Source: Pseudomonas monteilii NBRC 103158 = DSM 14164 (lineage in GTDB: Bacteria > Pseudomonadota > Gammaproteobacteria > Pseudomonadales > Pseudomonadaceae). Taken from it: a DNA stretch of 64,000 nt. The notes beneath the pieces were generated by a model that ran no database searches, was not told the DNA's origin, and was given only the letters and a program-made list of their open reading frames with translations. Of the stretch, positions 18,881 to 27,733 are shown in pieces (positions within the stretch are counted from its first letter, which is position 1; each line of letters opens with the position of its first letter). Location: assembly GCF_000730605.1 (NCBI RefSeq), contig NZ_BBIS01000004.1, positions 1-64,000 on the forward strand. The letters are read 5' to 3'. Position numbers and translations under genes: made by a program.

Positions 18881-19536
18881 GCCGTAAAGCTGCGGCGTGG
18901 GTGCTGCTCGTGTTCGCCGTGACACTGCTGGTGGAGCCACCTGCTAGCTGGGTGGCGCGCGGGCTCGGCCTGCCAATGCAGGATGCCCGTGGCAGCCTGT
19001 GGCAAGGTCACGCACAACAGTTGGGGCCAGTCGGGCCATTGCGTTGGTCGGTGGCGCCTTGGCGCATGCAGGCCACTGCGCAGCTGGGGTTCCAAGGGCA
19101 AGCCTGGCAGCTGCGTGCCGAAGGCTGGCCTTGGCGTTGGCGGCTGGAAGCAGCGGCCATGGGGCCTCAGGCTACGGTGGCGGCTGATTACCGCCTGGCC
19201 GGGCAGTGGCAGGGCGCAGTGCAGCTGAGCGGGGTAGGGCGCCGGTGCCTGACCAGCGAAGGCCGCGTAACAGTGAGTGATCTGGCACTGAGCGAACCCT
19301 GGTCGCTGGGCCTGGGGCAGGGCTGGCTGGAAATGGACTGCCGCAGTGGCTGGCGCCTGCGTGGCAAACTGGCGCAGCAGGGGCAGCATCAGTTGGCCGT
19401 GGATGCTGACCTGCCAGGTCGTCGGGCGCAGCTGGTATTCGAGTTGCAACCGGAGGCTGCTTTGACGCCCTTGTTGCGGGGGGCGCAGTGGCTGGGGCCG
19501 CAGGCGTTGGCAGGTCAACGCGACTTGCGCTGGTAA
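18877..19536 (+). CDS. gspN: type II secretion protein GspN
   Basis: The 219-residue protein has an N-terminal signal or membrane segment (AAWVLLVFAVTLLVEPPASW). It then shows the GspN pattern with GLPMQDARGSLWQGHA, a repetitive beta-rich body and the late PLLRGAQWLG. GspN is an accessory, often dispensable, subunit of some type II systems. It is the last gene of the operon and overlaps gspM by 4 bases. The absence of gspO and gspS afterwards is notable. Confidence 0.85.
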   Translation: MSRKAAAWVLLVFAVTLLVEPPASWVARGLGLPMQDARGSLWQGHAQQLGPVGPLRWSVAPWRMQATAQLGFQGQAWQLRAEGWPWRWRLEAAAMGPQATVAADYRLAGQWQGAVQLSGVGRRCLTSEGRVTVSDLALSEPWSLGLGQGWLEMDCRSGWRLRGKLAQQGQHQLAVDADLPGRRAQLVFELQPEAALTPLLRGAQWLGPQALAGQRDLRW

Positions 19537-19566
19537 ACCTGTCGAAGCGGGTACTTGCTTGTAGGG

Positions 19567-20121
19567 CTAAGGCCGAATCTCGATCAACGTCCCATCCCGC
19601 ACCAGGTCCCACACTTCCTGCATGTCACGGTTACGCATGGCAATGCAGCCATCGGTCCAGTCCAGGGTATGGAAGTACCATTCCGGGTATTCGTCGTTGA
19701 TCGGCGTGCCGTGGATCATGATCATGCTGCCGGCACTCACCCCTTCGCGGGTGGCACGGGCGGCGTCGCTGACGTTCGGGTAATTGATGTGCATGGCCAG
19801 GTTGAAGCGGTCGCTTTGCTTGCGCCAGTCCAGCCAGTACAGGCCTTCGGGGGTTTTTTTGTCGCCTTCTCGCTCTTTGGCGCCCTTGGGCTGCTTGCCC
19901 AGGGAAATGCGGTAGGTTTTCAGCGGCTCGCCACGGCTGATCAGCTGCAGGCGGCGCTCGGACTTGATCACCAGCACCTTGTCGATCAGCGGTTGCATGG
20001 CCTGCTGCGAAGGCGAAGGCGTTTGCGCTGCCGGTACGGGCTTGCGGATGATGGTCTCGGTGAAGGCCGCCTGGGACACCGAGGTAACGCAAAGGCAGAA
20101 AAGGGCAAGCAACCAACGCAT
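19567..20121 (-). CDS. L,D-transpeptidase (YkuD domain), periplasmic
   Basis: This 184-residue protein has a cleavable signal peptide (LLALFCLCVTSVSQA) and a YkuD domain. The domain shows VIKSERRLQLISRGEPLKTY at its start, a conserved HG (MIHGTPIND) and the active-site motif DWTDGCIAM with Cys159. It probably makes 3-3 cross-links in peptidoglycan or attaches proteins to it. The motif has Ala two residues after Cys, as in the WTDGCIA subgroup, and not Arg. It lies 24 bases after the Nudix gene in the same direction, so the two are likely co-transcribed. Confidence 0.88.
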   Translation of the reverse strand: MRWLLALFCLCVTSVSQAAFTETIIRKPVPAAQTPSPSQQAMQPLIDKVLVIKSERRLQLISRGEPLKTYRISLGKQPKGAKEREGDKKTPEGLYWLDWRKQSDRFNLAMHINYPNVSDAARATREGVSAGSMIMIHGTPINDEYPEWYFHTLDWTDGCIAMRNRDMQEVWDLVRDGTLIEIRP

Positions 20122-20145
20122 GTAACGGTATCCCTGAAGGCTTTT

Positions 20146-20703
20146 CTATGTAGAGGTCGTGGTCGAGACGTTCATCGGCGGCAGGTACTCATGGCCAATG
20201 GGGTAGTGATGCCCGATGCGGTCGCGATAGTAGCATTCTAGTGTGCGCGTGACGGTGCGAAAAGCCAGCTCGCCCCACGGTACCTCATGTTCTTCGAACA
20301 AGCGCACCTCCAGGCTTTCGACACCCACATCAAAGGCAAGGTCCGCCAGCTCGGCGCGGAAGAACACGTGCACCTGGTTGATGTGCGGCAAATCGAACAG
20401 TTGGTACAGGCTCATCGACCCGACCCGGGCGCAGGCTTCCTCGACCGTTTCGCGACGGGCGGCCTGGTCGAGGGTTTCGCCGTTCTCCATGAAGCCGGCG
20501 GGCAAGGTCCAATAGCCCCGGCGGGGCTCGATGGCGCGCCGGCACAGCAGCACCTGGCTGCCCCAGGTTGGCAACACGCCAGCAACGATGTTGGGGTTCT
20601 GGTAGTGGATGGTCTGGCAAGACTCGCAGACATACCGCAGGCGGCTGTCGCCTTCGGGGATCTGCTGTATGACCGGCTGGCCGCACGCGCTGCAGAATTT
20701 CAT
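20146..20703 (-). CDS. Nudix hydrolase with N-terminal zinc ribbon
   Basis: The 185-residue protein has a four-Cys zinc ribbon (Cys4, Cys7, Cys26, Cys29). A Nudix box follows at about 70-94 (GFMENGETLDQAARRETVEEA). It probably hydrolyses a nucleoside diphosphate derivative; the substrate is unknown. The layout resembles NADH pyrophosphatase, but the long N-terminal half of NudC is missing. The start at 20703 is chosen for its AAGGA site and because it begins right before the first Cys pair. It is divergent from a second Nudix gene. Confidence 0.85.
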   Translation of the reverse strand: MKFCSACGQPVIQQIPEGDSRLRYVCESCQTIHYQNPNIVAGVLPTWGSQVLLCRRAIEPRRGYWTLPAGFMENGETLDQAARRETVEEACARVGSMSLYQLFDLPHINQVHVFFRAELADLAFDVGVESLEVRLFEEHEVPWGELAFRTVTRTLECYYRDRIGHHYPIGHEYLPPMNVSTTTST

Positions 20704-20826
20704 GTGTAGGTCCTTTTGCTTGGGGCTATCTTGGCGCGCCGGCAAGGCCGCCGCAAGCGCAGGGGCTTGGGTGCTTCGCGGCTTTGGTGCATCATGCAAG
20801 GCAGGCCTTGGATACGAGTGTGCGCA

Positions 20827-21426
20827 ATGCTGGACGAGCTACTTCGCCGAATGAGCAACCACCAACCCGCATCATTGGAAACCGACCGGCGGTTCCCTGA
20901 AGCGGCGGTTCTTTTGCCCATTACCCGCAGCGAAGCGCCCGAACTGGTCCTTACCTTGCGCGCCAAGGGCCTGTCCACACATGGTGGCGAAGTGGCCTTT
21001 CCCGGTGGCCGTCGCGACCCGGAAGACCCGGACCTGGTGTTCACCGCGCTCCGTGAAGCCGAAGAAGAAATCGGCCTGCCGCCGGGGCTGGTGGAAGTGA
21101 TCGGCCCGCTCAGCCCGCTGATTTCGCTGCATGGCCTTAAAGTGACGCCATTCGTCGGGGTTATTCCCGACTTCGTCGAATACCGCGCCAACGACGCCGA
21201 AATCGCGGCAGTATTCACCGTGCCGCTGGAATTCTTCCGCCAGGACCCGCGCGACCATACCCACCGTATCGATTACCAGGGGCGCAGCTGGTATGTGCCC
21301 AGCTACCGTTATGGCGAATACAAGATCTGGGGGTTGTCGGCGATCATGATCGTGGAACTGGTCAACGTGTTGTTCGATGCCGGCATCAGCCTGCACCACC
21401 CCCCTGAGCGTTACATCGAAAACTGA
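20827..21426 (+). CDS. CoA pyrophosphatase (Nudix family)
   Basis: This enzyme is predicted to cleave coenzyme A to 4'-phosphopantetheine and 3',5'-ADP. The 199-residue protein has the CoA-specific motif VLTLRAKGLSTHGGEVAFPG (41-60) immediately before the Nudix box with REAEEEIGL (76-84). The start at 20827 (MLDELLRRM) fits the family length. The divergent Nudix gene starts 123 bases away, so the two promoters share a short region. Confidence 0.92.
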   Translation: MLDELLRRMSNHQPASLETDRRFPEAAVLLPITRSEAPELVLTLRAKGLSTHGGEVAFPGGRRDPEDPDLVFTALREAEEEIGLPPGLVEVIGPLSPLISLHGLKVTPFVGVIPDFVEYRANDAEIAAVFTVPLEFFRQDPRDHTHRIDYQGRSWYVPSYRYGEYKIWGLSAIMIVELVNVLFDAGISLHHPPERYIEN

Positions 21427-21470
21427 GCGGGGCCAACCCCGCCGTCTGCGTTCCAGCCTGAGGAGCAAGC

Positions 21471-21995
21471 ATGAAATACCGCCTGGGCGACCTGCGGGTC
21501 GAGAGCCACCCCACCAGTTGGGCCGCACCCAACGCCACACTGATTGGCAACGTGCGCCTGCAGGCCGATGCCAGCGTATGGTTTGGCGCGGTACTGCGCG
21601 GGGATAACGAGCTGATCGACATTGGCGAGGGCAGCAACGTGCAGGATGGCACGGTGATGCACACCGACATGGGCTCGCCGCTGACCTTGGGCAAGGGCGT
21701 GACCGTTGGCCACAACGCCATGCTGCATGGCTGCACGGTGGGCGACTACAGCCTGGTCGGTATCAATGCGGTGATTCTCAACGGCGCGCGCATCGGCAAG
21801 CACTGCATCATCGGCGCCAATGCATTGATCGCCGAGGGCAAGGAAATCCCTGATGGGTCGCTGGTAATGGGCTCGCCGGGCAAGGTGGTACGTGAATTGA
21901 CCGAGCAGCAGAAGCGCATGCTCGAAGCCAGCGCCGCGCACTATGTGCATAATGCCCGGCGTTATGCGCAGGAACTGGTGGTTGATGATGAGTGA
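21471..21995 (+). CDS. gamma carbonic anhydrase family protein
   Basis: This 174-residue left-handed beta-helix protein has hexapeptide repeats and three metal-binding histidines at His64, His81 and His86 ([14 protein letters not shown]). It resembles YrdA/PaaY-type proteins. Carbonic anhydrase activity is known for some but not all members, so function is predicted only. It follows the CoA pyrophosphatase gene by 44 bases and has a GGAG ribosome site. Confidence 0.9.
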   Translation: MKYRLGDLRVESHPTSWAAPNATLIGNVRLQADASVWFGAVLRGDNELIDIGEGSNVQDGTVMHTDMGSPLTLGKGVTVGHNAMLHGCTVGDYSLVGINAVILNGARIGKHCIIGANALIAEGKEIPDGSLVMGSPGKVVRELTEQQKRMLEASAAHYVHNARRYAQELVVDDE

Positions 21996-22182
21996 TGTTG
22001 CAGAGCGGCCGGTAGCCTCGCCGTGCGTGAGCATTTGTGCGCTGGACGAGCAGGATATCTGCACCGGGTGTCAGCGTACCGTGGCGGAGATTGGCCGCTG
22101 GGGGCGGATGGACAATGACGAGCGGCGGGCGGTGTTGAAGCTCTGCCATGAACGGGCAGTAGCCGCCGGCCTCATCCTGTAG
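21988..22182 (+). CDS. DUF1289 small cysteine-rich protein
   Basis: The 64-residue protein has the DUF1289 signature, four cysteines at 13, 17, 25 and 28 (CVSIC, CTGC) followed by [11 protein letters not shown]. It may bind metal or iron-sulfur; the role is unknown. The ATG at 21988 lies inside the end of the carbonic anhydrase-like gene, which suggests coupled translation. Many genomes place this gene in the same spot. Confidence 0.85.
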   Translation: MSDVAERPVASPCVSICALDEQDICTGCQRTVAEIGRWGRMDNDERRAVLKLCHERAVAAGLIL

Positions 22183-22189
22183 GTTGACG

Positions 22190-22261
22190 CATAACCTGTG
22201 GGCATGCCCGCTCCCACAGGTTATGTGGTGCGGTGCCTGCGGGTTTACCCGCGAAGAAGCC
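22190..22261. repeat. palindromes of REP type
   Basis: A perfect 13-bp inverted repeat (22190-22202 with 22213-22225, arm CATAACCTGTGGG) is followed by a second palindrome GCGGGT-tt-ACCCGC (22239-22252) with the REP-like tail GCGAAGAAGCC. The first could terminate the DUF1289 transcript. There is no T run. Confidence 0.6.
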
Positions 22262-22299
22262 AGCGGTAATCTGTAGGGCTTGCCCACAGACGACTCGCC

Positions 22300-22767
22300 A
22301 TGTTCTATCTGATTGCCTACATCAGCAGCGTAGTGCTGATCAACTACGCCTTCTCTAGCGCCCCGCACCTGGACATCATCTGGTCCGCCTGGGGCGGCCT
22401 GGTGTTCATCCTGCGTGACATGGTGCAGACCCGCTTCGGCCACGGCGCCTTGGTGGCCATGCTGGTGGCCCTGGTGCTGTCCTACGTCACCTCGGAGCCG
22501 GCCATCGCCTTGGCCAGCGCCACCGCGTTCTTCATTTCCGAGCTGATCGACTGGCTGGTGTTCAGCATCACCCGCCGGCCGCTGCGCGACCGCCTGTGGC
22601 TGAGCTCGGCCCTGAGCATTCCGGTGGATACCTTCATCTTCTTCGGCATGATCGGCGCCCTGACGCCGGTGATAGTCGGCACCGCCATGGCCTCGAAGTT
22701 TGCCGGTGTCACCGCCGTGTGGCTGGCCATAGCATTTCGCGCCCGACGGGCCGCCGTTGCGGGCTGA
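22300..22767 (+). CDS. VUT family (DUF165) membrane protein
   Basis: This 155-residue, very hydrophobic protein has about five membrane spans. It carries the VUT/YhhQ motif FFISELIDWLVFSITRRPL with RLWLSSALSIPVDTFIFFG. Members such as YhhQ import queuosine precursors. This shorter version lacks the N-terminal spans of the 220-residue family. The transported substrate is a guess, and I see no preQ1-type riboswitch in the 117 bases upstream. Confidence 0.8.
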   Translation: MFYLIAYISSVVLINYAFSSAPHLDIIWSAWGGLVFILRDMVQTRFGHGALVAMLVALVLSYVTSEPAIALASATAFFISELIDWLVFSITRRPLRDRLWLSSALSIPVDTFIFFGMIGALTPVIVGTAMASKFAGVTAVWLAIAFRARRAAVAG

Positions 22768-22772
22768 TGGTG

Positions 22773-22822
22773 TAGAATAACGGTCCTTTTTCAGCGGGCC
22801 GTACCAAGCCTGGTGCGGCCCC
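22773..22822 (+). promoter_or_regulatory. purT leader: -10 element and hairpin
   Basis: A -10-like TAGAAT at 22773-22778 is followed by a stem-loop at 22797-22822, where GGGCCGTACCA pairs with TGGTGCGGCCC around an AGCC loop with one mismatch. The hairpin would lie near the 5' end of the purT message. No T run follows, so classical attenuation is not supported. Confidence 0.35.
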
Positions 22823-22843
22823 GGATGCCTTCGAGGACCTGAA

Positions 22844-24025
22844 ATGACCCGTATCGGAACCCCCTTGTCGCCCACCGCGACCCGTGTACTGCTGTGCGGC
22901 TGTGGCGAGCTGGGCAAGGAAGTGGTGATCGAACTGCAGCGCCTGGGCGTCGAGGTGATCGCCGTCGACCGCTACGCCAATGCCCCGGCCATGCAGGTGG
23001 CGCACCGCAGCCACGTGGTCAACATGCTCGATGGCGTGGCCCTGCGTGCTGTGATCGAAGCCGAAAAACCGCACTACATCGTTCCGGAAATCGAAGCCAT
23101 CGCCACCGCCACCCTGGTCGAGCTGGAGAACGAAGGCTTCAACGTGGTGCCGACTGCCCGTGCCACCCAGCTCACCATGAACCGCGAAGGCATTCGTCGC
23201 CTCGCCGCCGAAGAGCTGGAGCTGCCAACGTCGCCCTACCACTTCGCCGACACCTATGAAGACTTCACCAAGGGCGTGGCCGATGTCGGCTACCCGTGCG
23301 TGGTCAAGCCAGTAATGAGTTCGTCGGGCAAGGGCCAGAGCCTGCTGCGCAGCGATGCCGACTTGCAGAAGGCGTGGGATTACGCCCAGGAAGGCGGCCG
23401 CGCTGGCAAGGGCCGGGTGATCGTCGAGGGCTTTATCGACTTCGAATACGAAATCACCCTGCTGACCGTGCGCCATGTGGGGGGTACCACCTTCCTGGAG
23501 CCGGTTGGTCATCGCCAGGAGAAGGGCGATTATCAGGAATCGTGGCAGCCGCAGGCCATGAGCCCGAAAGCGCTGGCCGAATCGCAACGCGTGGCCAAGG
23601 CGGTCACCGATGCCCTGGGCGGTCGTGGTCTGTTTGGCGTTGAGCTGTTCGTGAAGGGCGACCAGGTGTGGTTCAGCGAAGTCTCGCCACGCCCGCATGA
23701 CACGGGTCTGGTCACCCTGATTTCCCAGGACCTGTCGCAGTTTGCGTTGCATGCCCGCGCCATTCTCGGCTTGCCGATTCCGGTGGTGCGCCAGTTTGGT
23801 CCGTCGGCCTCGGCGGTGATCCTGCCGGAAGGGCAGTCGCAGCAGACCAGCTTCGCCAACCTGGGCGCAGCGCTGAGCGAGCCGGATACCGCCATTCGCT
23901 TGTTCGGCAAGCCGGAAATCAACGGCACCCGCCGCATGGGCGTGTGCCTGGCGCGTGATGAGTCGGTAGAGCAGGCGCGGGCCAAGGCGACCCGTGCGTC
24001 GCAAGCGGTCAAGGTTGAGTTCTGA
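22844..24025 (+). CDS. purT: phosphoribosylglycinamide formyltransferase 2 (formate-dependent)
   Basis: PurT is the ATP-grasp enzyme that adds a formyl group from free formate to GAR in purine synthesis, as an alternative to folate-dependent PurN. The 393 residues show the [12 protein letters not shown]ossmann start, the [14 protein letters not shown] phosphate-binding loop, [11 protein letters not shown] and the metal-binding [12 protein letters not shown]. The product requires no folate. It is transcribed alone, with a terminator after it. Confidence 0.97.
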   Translation: MTRIGTPLSPTATRVLLCGCGELGKEVVIELQRLGVEVIAVDRYANAPAMQVAHRSHVVNMLDGVALRAVIEAEKPHYIVPEIEAIATATLVELENEGFNVVPTARATQLTMNREGIRRLAAEELELPTSPYHFADTYEDFTKGVADVGYPCVVKPVMSSSGKGQSLLRSDADLQKAWDYAQEGGRAGKGRVIVEGFIDFEYEITLLTVRHVGGTTFLEPVGHRQEKGDYQESWQPQAMSPKALAESQRVAKAVTDALGGRGLFGVELFVKGDQVWFSEVSPRPHDTGLVTLISQDLSQFALHARAILGLPIPVVRQFGPSASAVILPEGQSQQTSFANLGAALSEPDTAIRLFGKPEINGTRRMGVCLARDESVEQARAKATRASQAVKVEF

Positions 24026-24032
24026 TCCGATT

Positions 24033-24051
24033 GGGGCCGCAACGCGGCCCC
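24033..24051. terminator. purT terminator
   Basis: GGGGCCGC and GCGGCCCC form an 8-bp perfect stem with an AAC loop. ATTTGTTT follows on the plus strand. It is placed between the convergent purT and MFS genes and probably serves both. Confidence 0.75.
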
Positions 24052-24057
24052 ATTTGT

Positions 24058-25359
24058 TTACAGTTCGGTATTGCGGGTCTCTTTCAGGCACAACACGGCA
24101 ATCAGGCTGATCACCGCCGCCGCCGACACATACCCTCCCACCCAGCTCAACCCACCCATGCTCACCAGCTTCTGGGCAAAGAACGGTGCCGCCGAGGCCC
24201 CGACAATCCCGCCCAGGTTATACGCCGCCGAAGCGCCGGTATACCGCACGTGGGTCGGGAACAGTTCAGGCAGCAGTGCCCCCATTGGCGCAAAGGTCAC
24301 GCCCATCAGGAACAGTTCGATGGCCAGGAACAGCGCTACGCCCGTGGTCGAACCCGAGGTCAGCAGCGGCTCCATGGTAAAGCCCGACGCTACCGCCAGC
24401 AGGCCACCGACGATCAGCACCGGTTTACGCCCGTAACGGTCACTGAGCCAGGCCGACAGCGGCGTGGCCAAGGCCATGAACACCACCGCGAAGCACAGCA
24501 GGCCAAGGAACGTCTCGCGGCTGTAGCCCAGTGTGGTCACGCCATAGCTCAGCGAGAACACTGTAGAGATGTAGAACAGCGCGTAGCACACCACCATGGC
24601 CGCAGCGCCCAGCAGGGTTGGCACCCAGTACTTGGAGAACAGGTCGACCACCGGCATTTTCACCCGCTCGTGACGGGCAACAGCCTTGGCGAAGACCGGG
24701 CTTTCTTCAAGCTTCAGGCGCACATAGAGCCCCACCAGCACCAGCGCGGCGCTGAGCAGGAACGGAATACGCCAGCCCCACTCACGGAACTGCTCGTCGC
24801 TGAGCAGCAGGGCCAGGGTCAGGAACAGGCCGTTGGCAGCCAAAAAGCCGATCGACGGCCCAAGTTGCGGGAACATGCCGAACCAGGCGCGCTTGCCTTC
24901 CGGGGCGTTCTCGGTGGCCAGCAGCGCTGCGCCACCCCATTCGCCGCCCAGGCCCAGGCCTTGGCCAAAGCGCAGCAGGCAGAGGATGATCGGTGCCCAC
25001 ACGCCAATGCTGTCATAGCCTGGCAGCACGCCAATGGCGGTGGTGGACACACCCATCAGCAGCAGCGAGGCGACCAAGGTTGATTTACGGCCGATGCGGT
25101 CGCCGAAATGGCCGAACAGCGCCGAGCCCAATGGGCGGGCAAGGAAGGCAATACCAAAGGTGAGGAACGCCGCCAGCATCTGCGCAGTGCCCGACCCCGA
25201 CGGGAAGAATACCGGGCCGATCACCAGGGCAGCGGCGGTGGCGTAAACGTAAAAGTCGTAGAACTCGATGGCGGTGCCGATAAAGCTGGCTGTGGCCACC
25301 CGTGCCGGCGAGTTGACCGGCGCGGCAGGCGCTTCGGCATAGGTGCTGCTGGTTGTCAT
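24058..25359 (-). CDS. MFS transporter, metabolite:H+ symporter (MHS) family
   Basis: This 433-residue protein has 12 predicted spans. It has the MHS hallmarks: FIGTAIEFYDFYVYATAAAL in span 1, FGHFGDRIGRKSTL in loop 2-3 and FGQGLGLGGEWGGAALLATE. Relatives import shikimate, alpha-ketoglutarate, proline/betaine or citrate. The sequence does not allow me to choose the substrate. It is monocistronic; the 275 bases upstream contain no gene I can support. Confidence 0.9.
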   Translation of the reverse strand: MTTSSTYAEAPAAPVNSPARVATASFIGTAIEFYDFYVYATAAALVIGPVFFPSGSGTAQMLAAFLTFGIAFLARPLGSALFGHFGDRIGRKSTLVASLLLMGVSTTAIGVLPGYDSIGVWAPIILCLLRFGQGLGLGGEWGGAALLATENAPEGKRAWFGMFPQLGPSIGFLAANGLFLTLALLLSDEQFREWGWRIPFLLSAALVLVGLYVRLKLEESPVFAKAVARHERVKMPVVDLFSKYWVPTLLGAAAMVVCYALFYISTVFSLSYGVTTLGYSRETFLGLLCFAVVFMALATPLSAWLSDRYGRKPVLIVGGLLAVASGFTMEPLLTSGSTTGVALFLAIELFLMGVTFAPMGALLPELFPTHVRYTGASAAYNLGGIVGASAAPFFAQKLVSMGGLSWVGGYVSAAAVISLIAVLCLKETRNTEL

Positions 25360-25634
25360 TAAGTAGGTCCCTAACAGTCTGGTCCGGCTCCATGGGCTTT
25401 GCCCGCGACGGTGTGCAATGCAAAAGGGCAGGCACAGATGCGCGGACGCCGGAGCGTTTTGTTGTTGTGTGCGCCCGACTGACGATAGCCCAAGGGGGAT
25501 AGGGGCGGGGCGGGCTCTGTTCGGGGTGTTGAAGCAGGGCCGCAGGGCGTGTCAGTGGAGCGGACTGGCCGTGTAGCGCCGGGTGCGGGTAGCAGGCGGG
25601 ACGGCGGGGCTGGGTAAGCGTGAACCGAGTATAG
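25360..25634. other. intergenic region without a supported gene
   Basis: This stretch lies between the start of the MHS transporter and the end of the CorC-like gene. It must hold the transporter promoter. I see no clear repeat, RNA or conserved small reading frame in it. Confidence 0.5.
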
Positions 25635-26840
25635 CTATCGGGTCACGGTCCACACCAGTACCTTGCTGGCACAATTGTCCTCTGTTTCGAGGATTTCCAG
25701 GCGATAGCGGCCGATCTTCAGGCAAACGGCGCTTTCCGGGATGCTCTCCAGCGCCTCGGTCACCAGCCCGTTGAGGGTTTTCGGCCCGCCGTCGCAAGGC
25801 AGGTGCCAGCCCAGGGTGCGGTTGATTTCGCGTAGCGAAGCGGTGCCATCGATGACGAACGTGCCATCGGGCTGCGGGTGTACATGGGGGTTGTCCAGGC
25901 TTTGCTCGTCCTCGAACTCGCCGACGATCTCTTCGAGGATGTCTTCCAGGGTGACAATGCCCAGCACCTCGCCGTACTCGTCCACCACCACGCCCAGCCG
26001 GCGCTGTTGCTTGTGAAAGTTCAGCAGCTGCATTTGCAGCGGCGTGCTTTCCGGCACGAAATAGGGTTCGTAGCAGGCGCTGTGCAGCGCCTCCAGGGTC
26101 AGCTCGGCCTTGGGCAGCAGGTGGCTGATCAGCTTGGTGTTTAGGATCGCTTCAACCTGGTTGATGTCATTGTGGTAAACCGGCAGGCGGGTATGGCGGC
26201 TGACGATCAGCTGCTCGATGATGCGCTCGATCGGCTCGTCGAGGTTGATGCCGTCCACTTCATTGCGCGGTACCAGGATGTCGTTGACGGTGATCTTGTC
26301 CAGCGATTGCAGGCCGTCGAGCAGCCCGTGGCGGGGTGTTTCGTGTTCTTCGTCTTCGTCGAAGTCATCGACTTCCTGCGGGTGCAGGGCCACTGCGGTT
26401 GGTTGCACGCGGAACGGGCGCAGCAGCAGTTTGGCGAAGCCGTCCAGCAGGCAGGCCAGCGGCTGCAGCAGGGCGAGGGGCGCTTTCAGCAGGCTGGCAC
26501 CAAGGCTGATGAACGCCTGCGGGTTGCGCCGGGCCAGGCGCCGTGGCAGGTACTCGGCAAATACCAGCAAGGTGAAGGTAGCGGCCAACCCCGCCAGCCA
26601 GAAGCCGTGCTCGCCGCTATGACGCTGACCCAGCAGGCAGGCCAGGCCTAGTACCAGCAGCTTGCCAAGGCTGGCACACAGCACCAGGGCCTGGGCCGGC
26701 AGGGCGGGCGTGCCGTCTTCGTGGCTGCGCAACGAGCCATTGAGCTGCAGGCGGGCGGCATCCACGGCAGTGAACAGTGCTGACCACAACAGGGCCAGTG
26801 CGAGGGTGCCGAATAGCGGTGCGTACGGCAGGGTGTCCAT
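25635..26840 (-). CDS. HlyC/CorC (CNNM-like) family membrane protein
   Basis: The 401-residue protein has an N-terminal DUF21 membrane domain (about 1-150). Two CBS domains follow (about 190-310, with VPRNEVDGINLDEP, VVVDEYGEVLGIVTLEDILEE), then a C-terminal CorC/transporter-associated domain. Family members act in magnesium or cobalt efflux or in ion-dependent regulation, and the CBS pair probably binds adenine nucleotides. It starts 9 bases after the stop of the CcsA-like gene, so the two form an operon. Confidence 0.9.
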   Translation of the reverse strand: MDTLPYAPLFGTLALALLWSALFTAVDAARLQLNGSLRSHEDGTPALPAQALVLCASLGKLLVLGLACLLGQRHSGEHGFWLAGLAATFTLLVFAEYLPRRLARRNPQAFISLGASLLKAPLALLQPLACLLDGFAKLLLRPFRVQPTAVALHPQEVDDFDEDEEHETPRHGLLDGLQSLDKITVNDILVPRNEVDGINLDEPIERIIEQLIVSRHTRLPVYHNDINQVEAILNTKLISHLLPKAELTLEALHSACYEPYFVPESTPLQMQLLNFHKQQRRLGVVVDEYGEVLGIVTLEDILEEIVGEFEDEQSLDNPHVHPQPDGTFVIDGTASLREINRTLGWHLPCDGGPKTLNGLVTEALESIPESAVCLKIGRYRLEILETEDNCASKVLVWTVTR

Positions 26841-26849
26841 GGGCGGCCG

Positions 26850-27659
26850 TCAGATATGCAGGATGAATTCGCGAACCAGCTTGCTGCCGAAGTAGGCCAG
26901 CATTAGCAGGCAGAAACCGGCCAGCGTCCAGCGGATAGCCTTGTGGCCGCGCCAGCCGAGGCGGGTGCGACCCCACAGCAGTACGCTGAACACCACCCAG
27001 GCGACACAGGCCAGCAAGGTCTTGTGCACCAGGTGCTGGGCGAACAGGTTGTCGAGGAACAGCCAGCCAGAGATCAGCGACAGCGACAACAGGCACCAGC
27101 CGGCCCAGAGGAAGCCGAACAGCAGGCTTTCCATGGTTTGCAGGGGCGGGAAGTTGCGGATCAGCCCGGACGGGTGCTTGTTCTTCAGCTGGTGGTCCTG
27201 CAGCAGCAACAGCAGTGACTGGAATACTGCAATGGTGAACAACCCGTAGGCCAGGATCGACAGGAGGATGTGCGCGAGAATGCCGGGTTCTTCGTTGATC
27301 AGCGGCACCGTGCCGGGTGGCGCGAACTGCGCCAGCAGCGCGGTTATCGCACCCAGCGGGAACAGTAGCACCAACAGGTTTTCCACCGGTATGCGCAGGC
27401 AGGCCAGCAGGGTCAGGGCAATGACGGCTACGGCGATCAGGCTGGCGGCACTGAAGAAGTCCAGGCTCAGGCCCAGCGGGGTGATCAGCTGGAAGAACAG
27501 TGCACCGGCCTGGGCCAGCACCGCGAAGGCACCCAGCAGGCCAAGCAGGCGCTTGTCGGCCTTGCGGCCCTGGGCGAGGTGTGTGCCCTGGTAGATGGCC
27601 GCTGCTATATAGAGGCCGGCGGCGATCAGGTTGGGGATGAGGCTGGGTGAGGAGACCAT
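26850..27659 (-). CDS. CcsA/CcmC-like inner-membrane protein (YpjD type)
   Basis: The 269 residues contain about eight spans and match the cytochrome c assembly CcsA/CcmC domain in its YpjD form. The late region LFAQHLVHKTLLACVAWVVF carries the paired histidine typical of the fold. YpjD homologues next to ffh are common in proteobacteria, and their exact role is unknown. It precedes the CorC-like gene and is divergent from ffh across 256 bases. Confidence 0.88.
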   Translation of the reverse strand: MVSSPSLIPNLIAAGLYIAAAIYQGTHLAQGRKADKRLLGLLGAFAVLAQAGALFFQLITPLGLSLDFFSAASLIAVAVIALTLLACLRIPVENLLVLLFPLGAITALLAQFAPPGTVPLINEEPGILAHILLSILAYGLFTIAVFQSLLLLLQDHQLKNKHPSGLIRNFPPLQTMESLLFGFLWAGWCLLSLSLISGWLFLDNLFAQHLVHKTLLACVAWVVFSVLLWGRTRLGWRGHKAIRWTLAGFCLLMLAYFGSKLVREFILHI

Positions 27660-27733
27660 AAGTCCTGGTTGGCGAGCCTTAAAGAGACGGAGTGTGGCAT
27701 AGATTCCGCTGCTCTAGGAAGACTGGTAGGCCG

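Noticed and set aside
22183..22299. preQ1-type riboswitch before the VUT-family gene
   Set aside because: The sequence is made of REP-like palindromes. I see no compact pseudoknot aptamer pattern close to the start codon.
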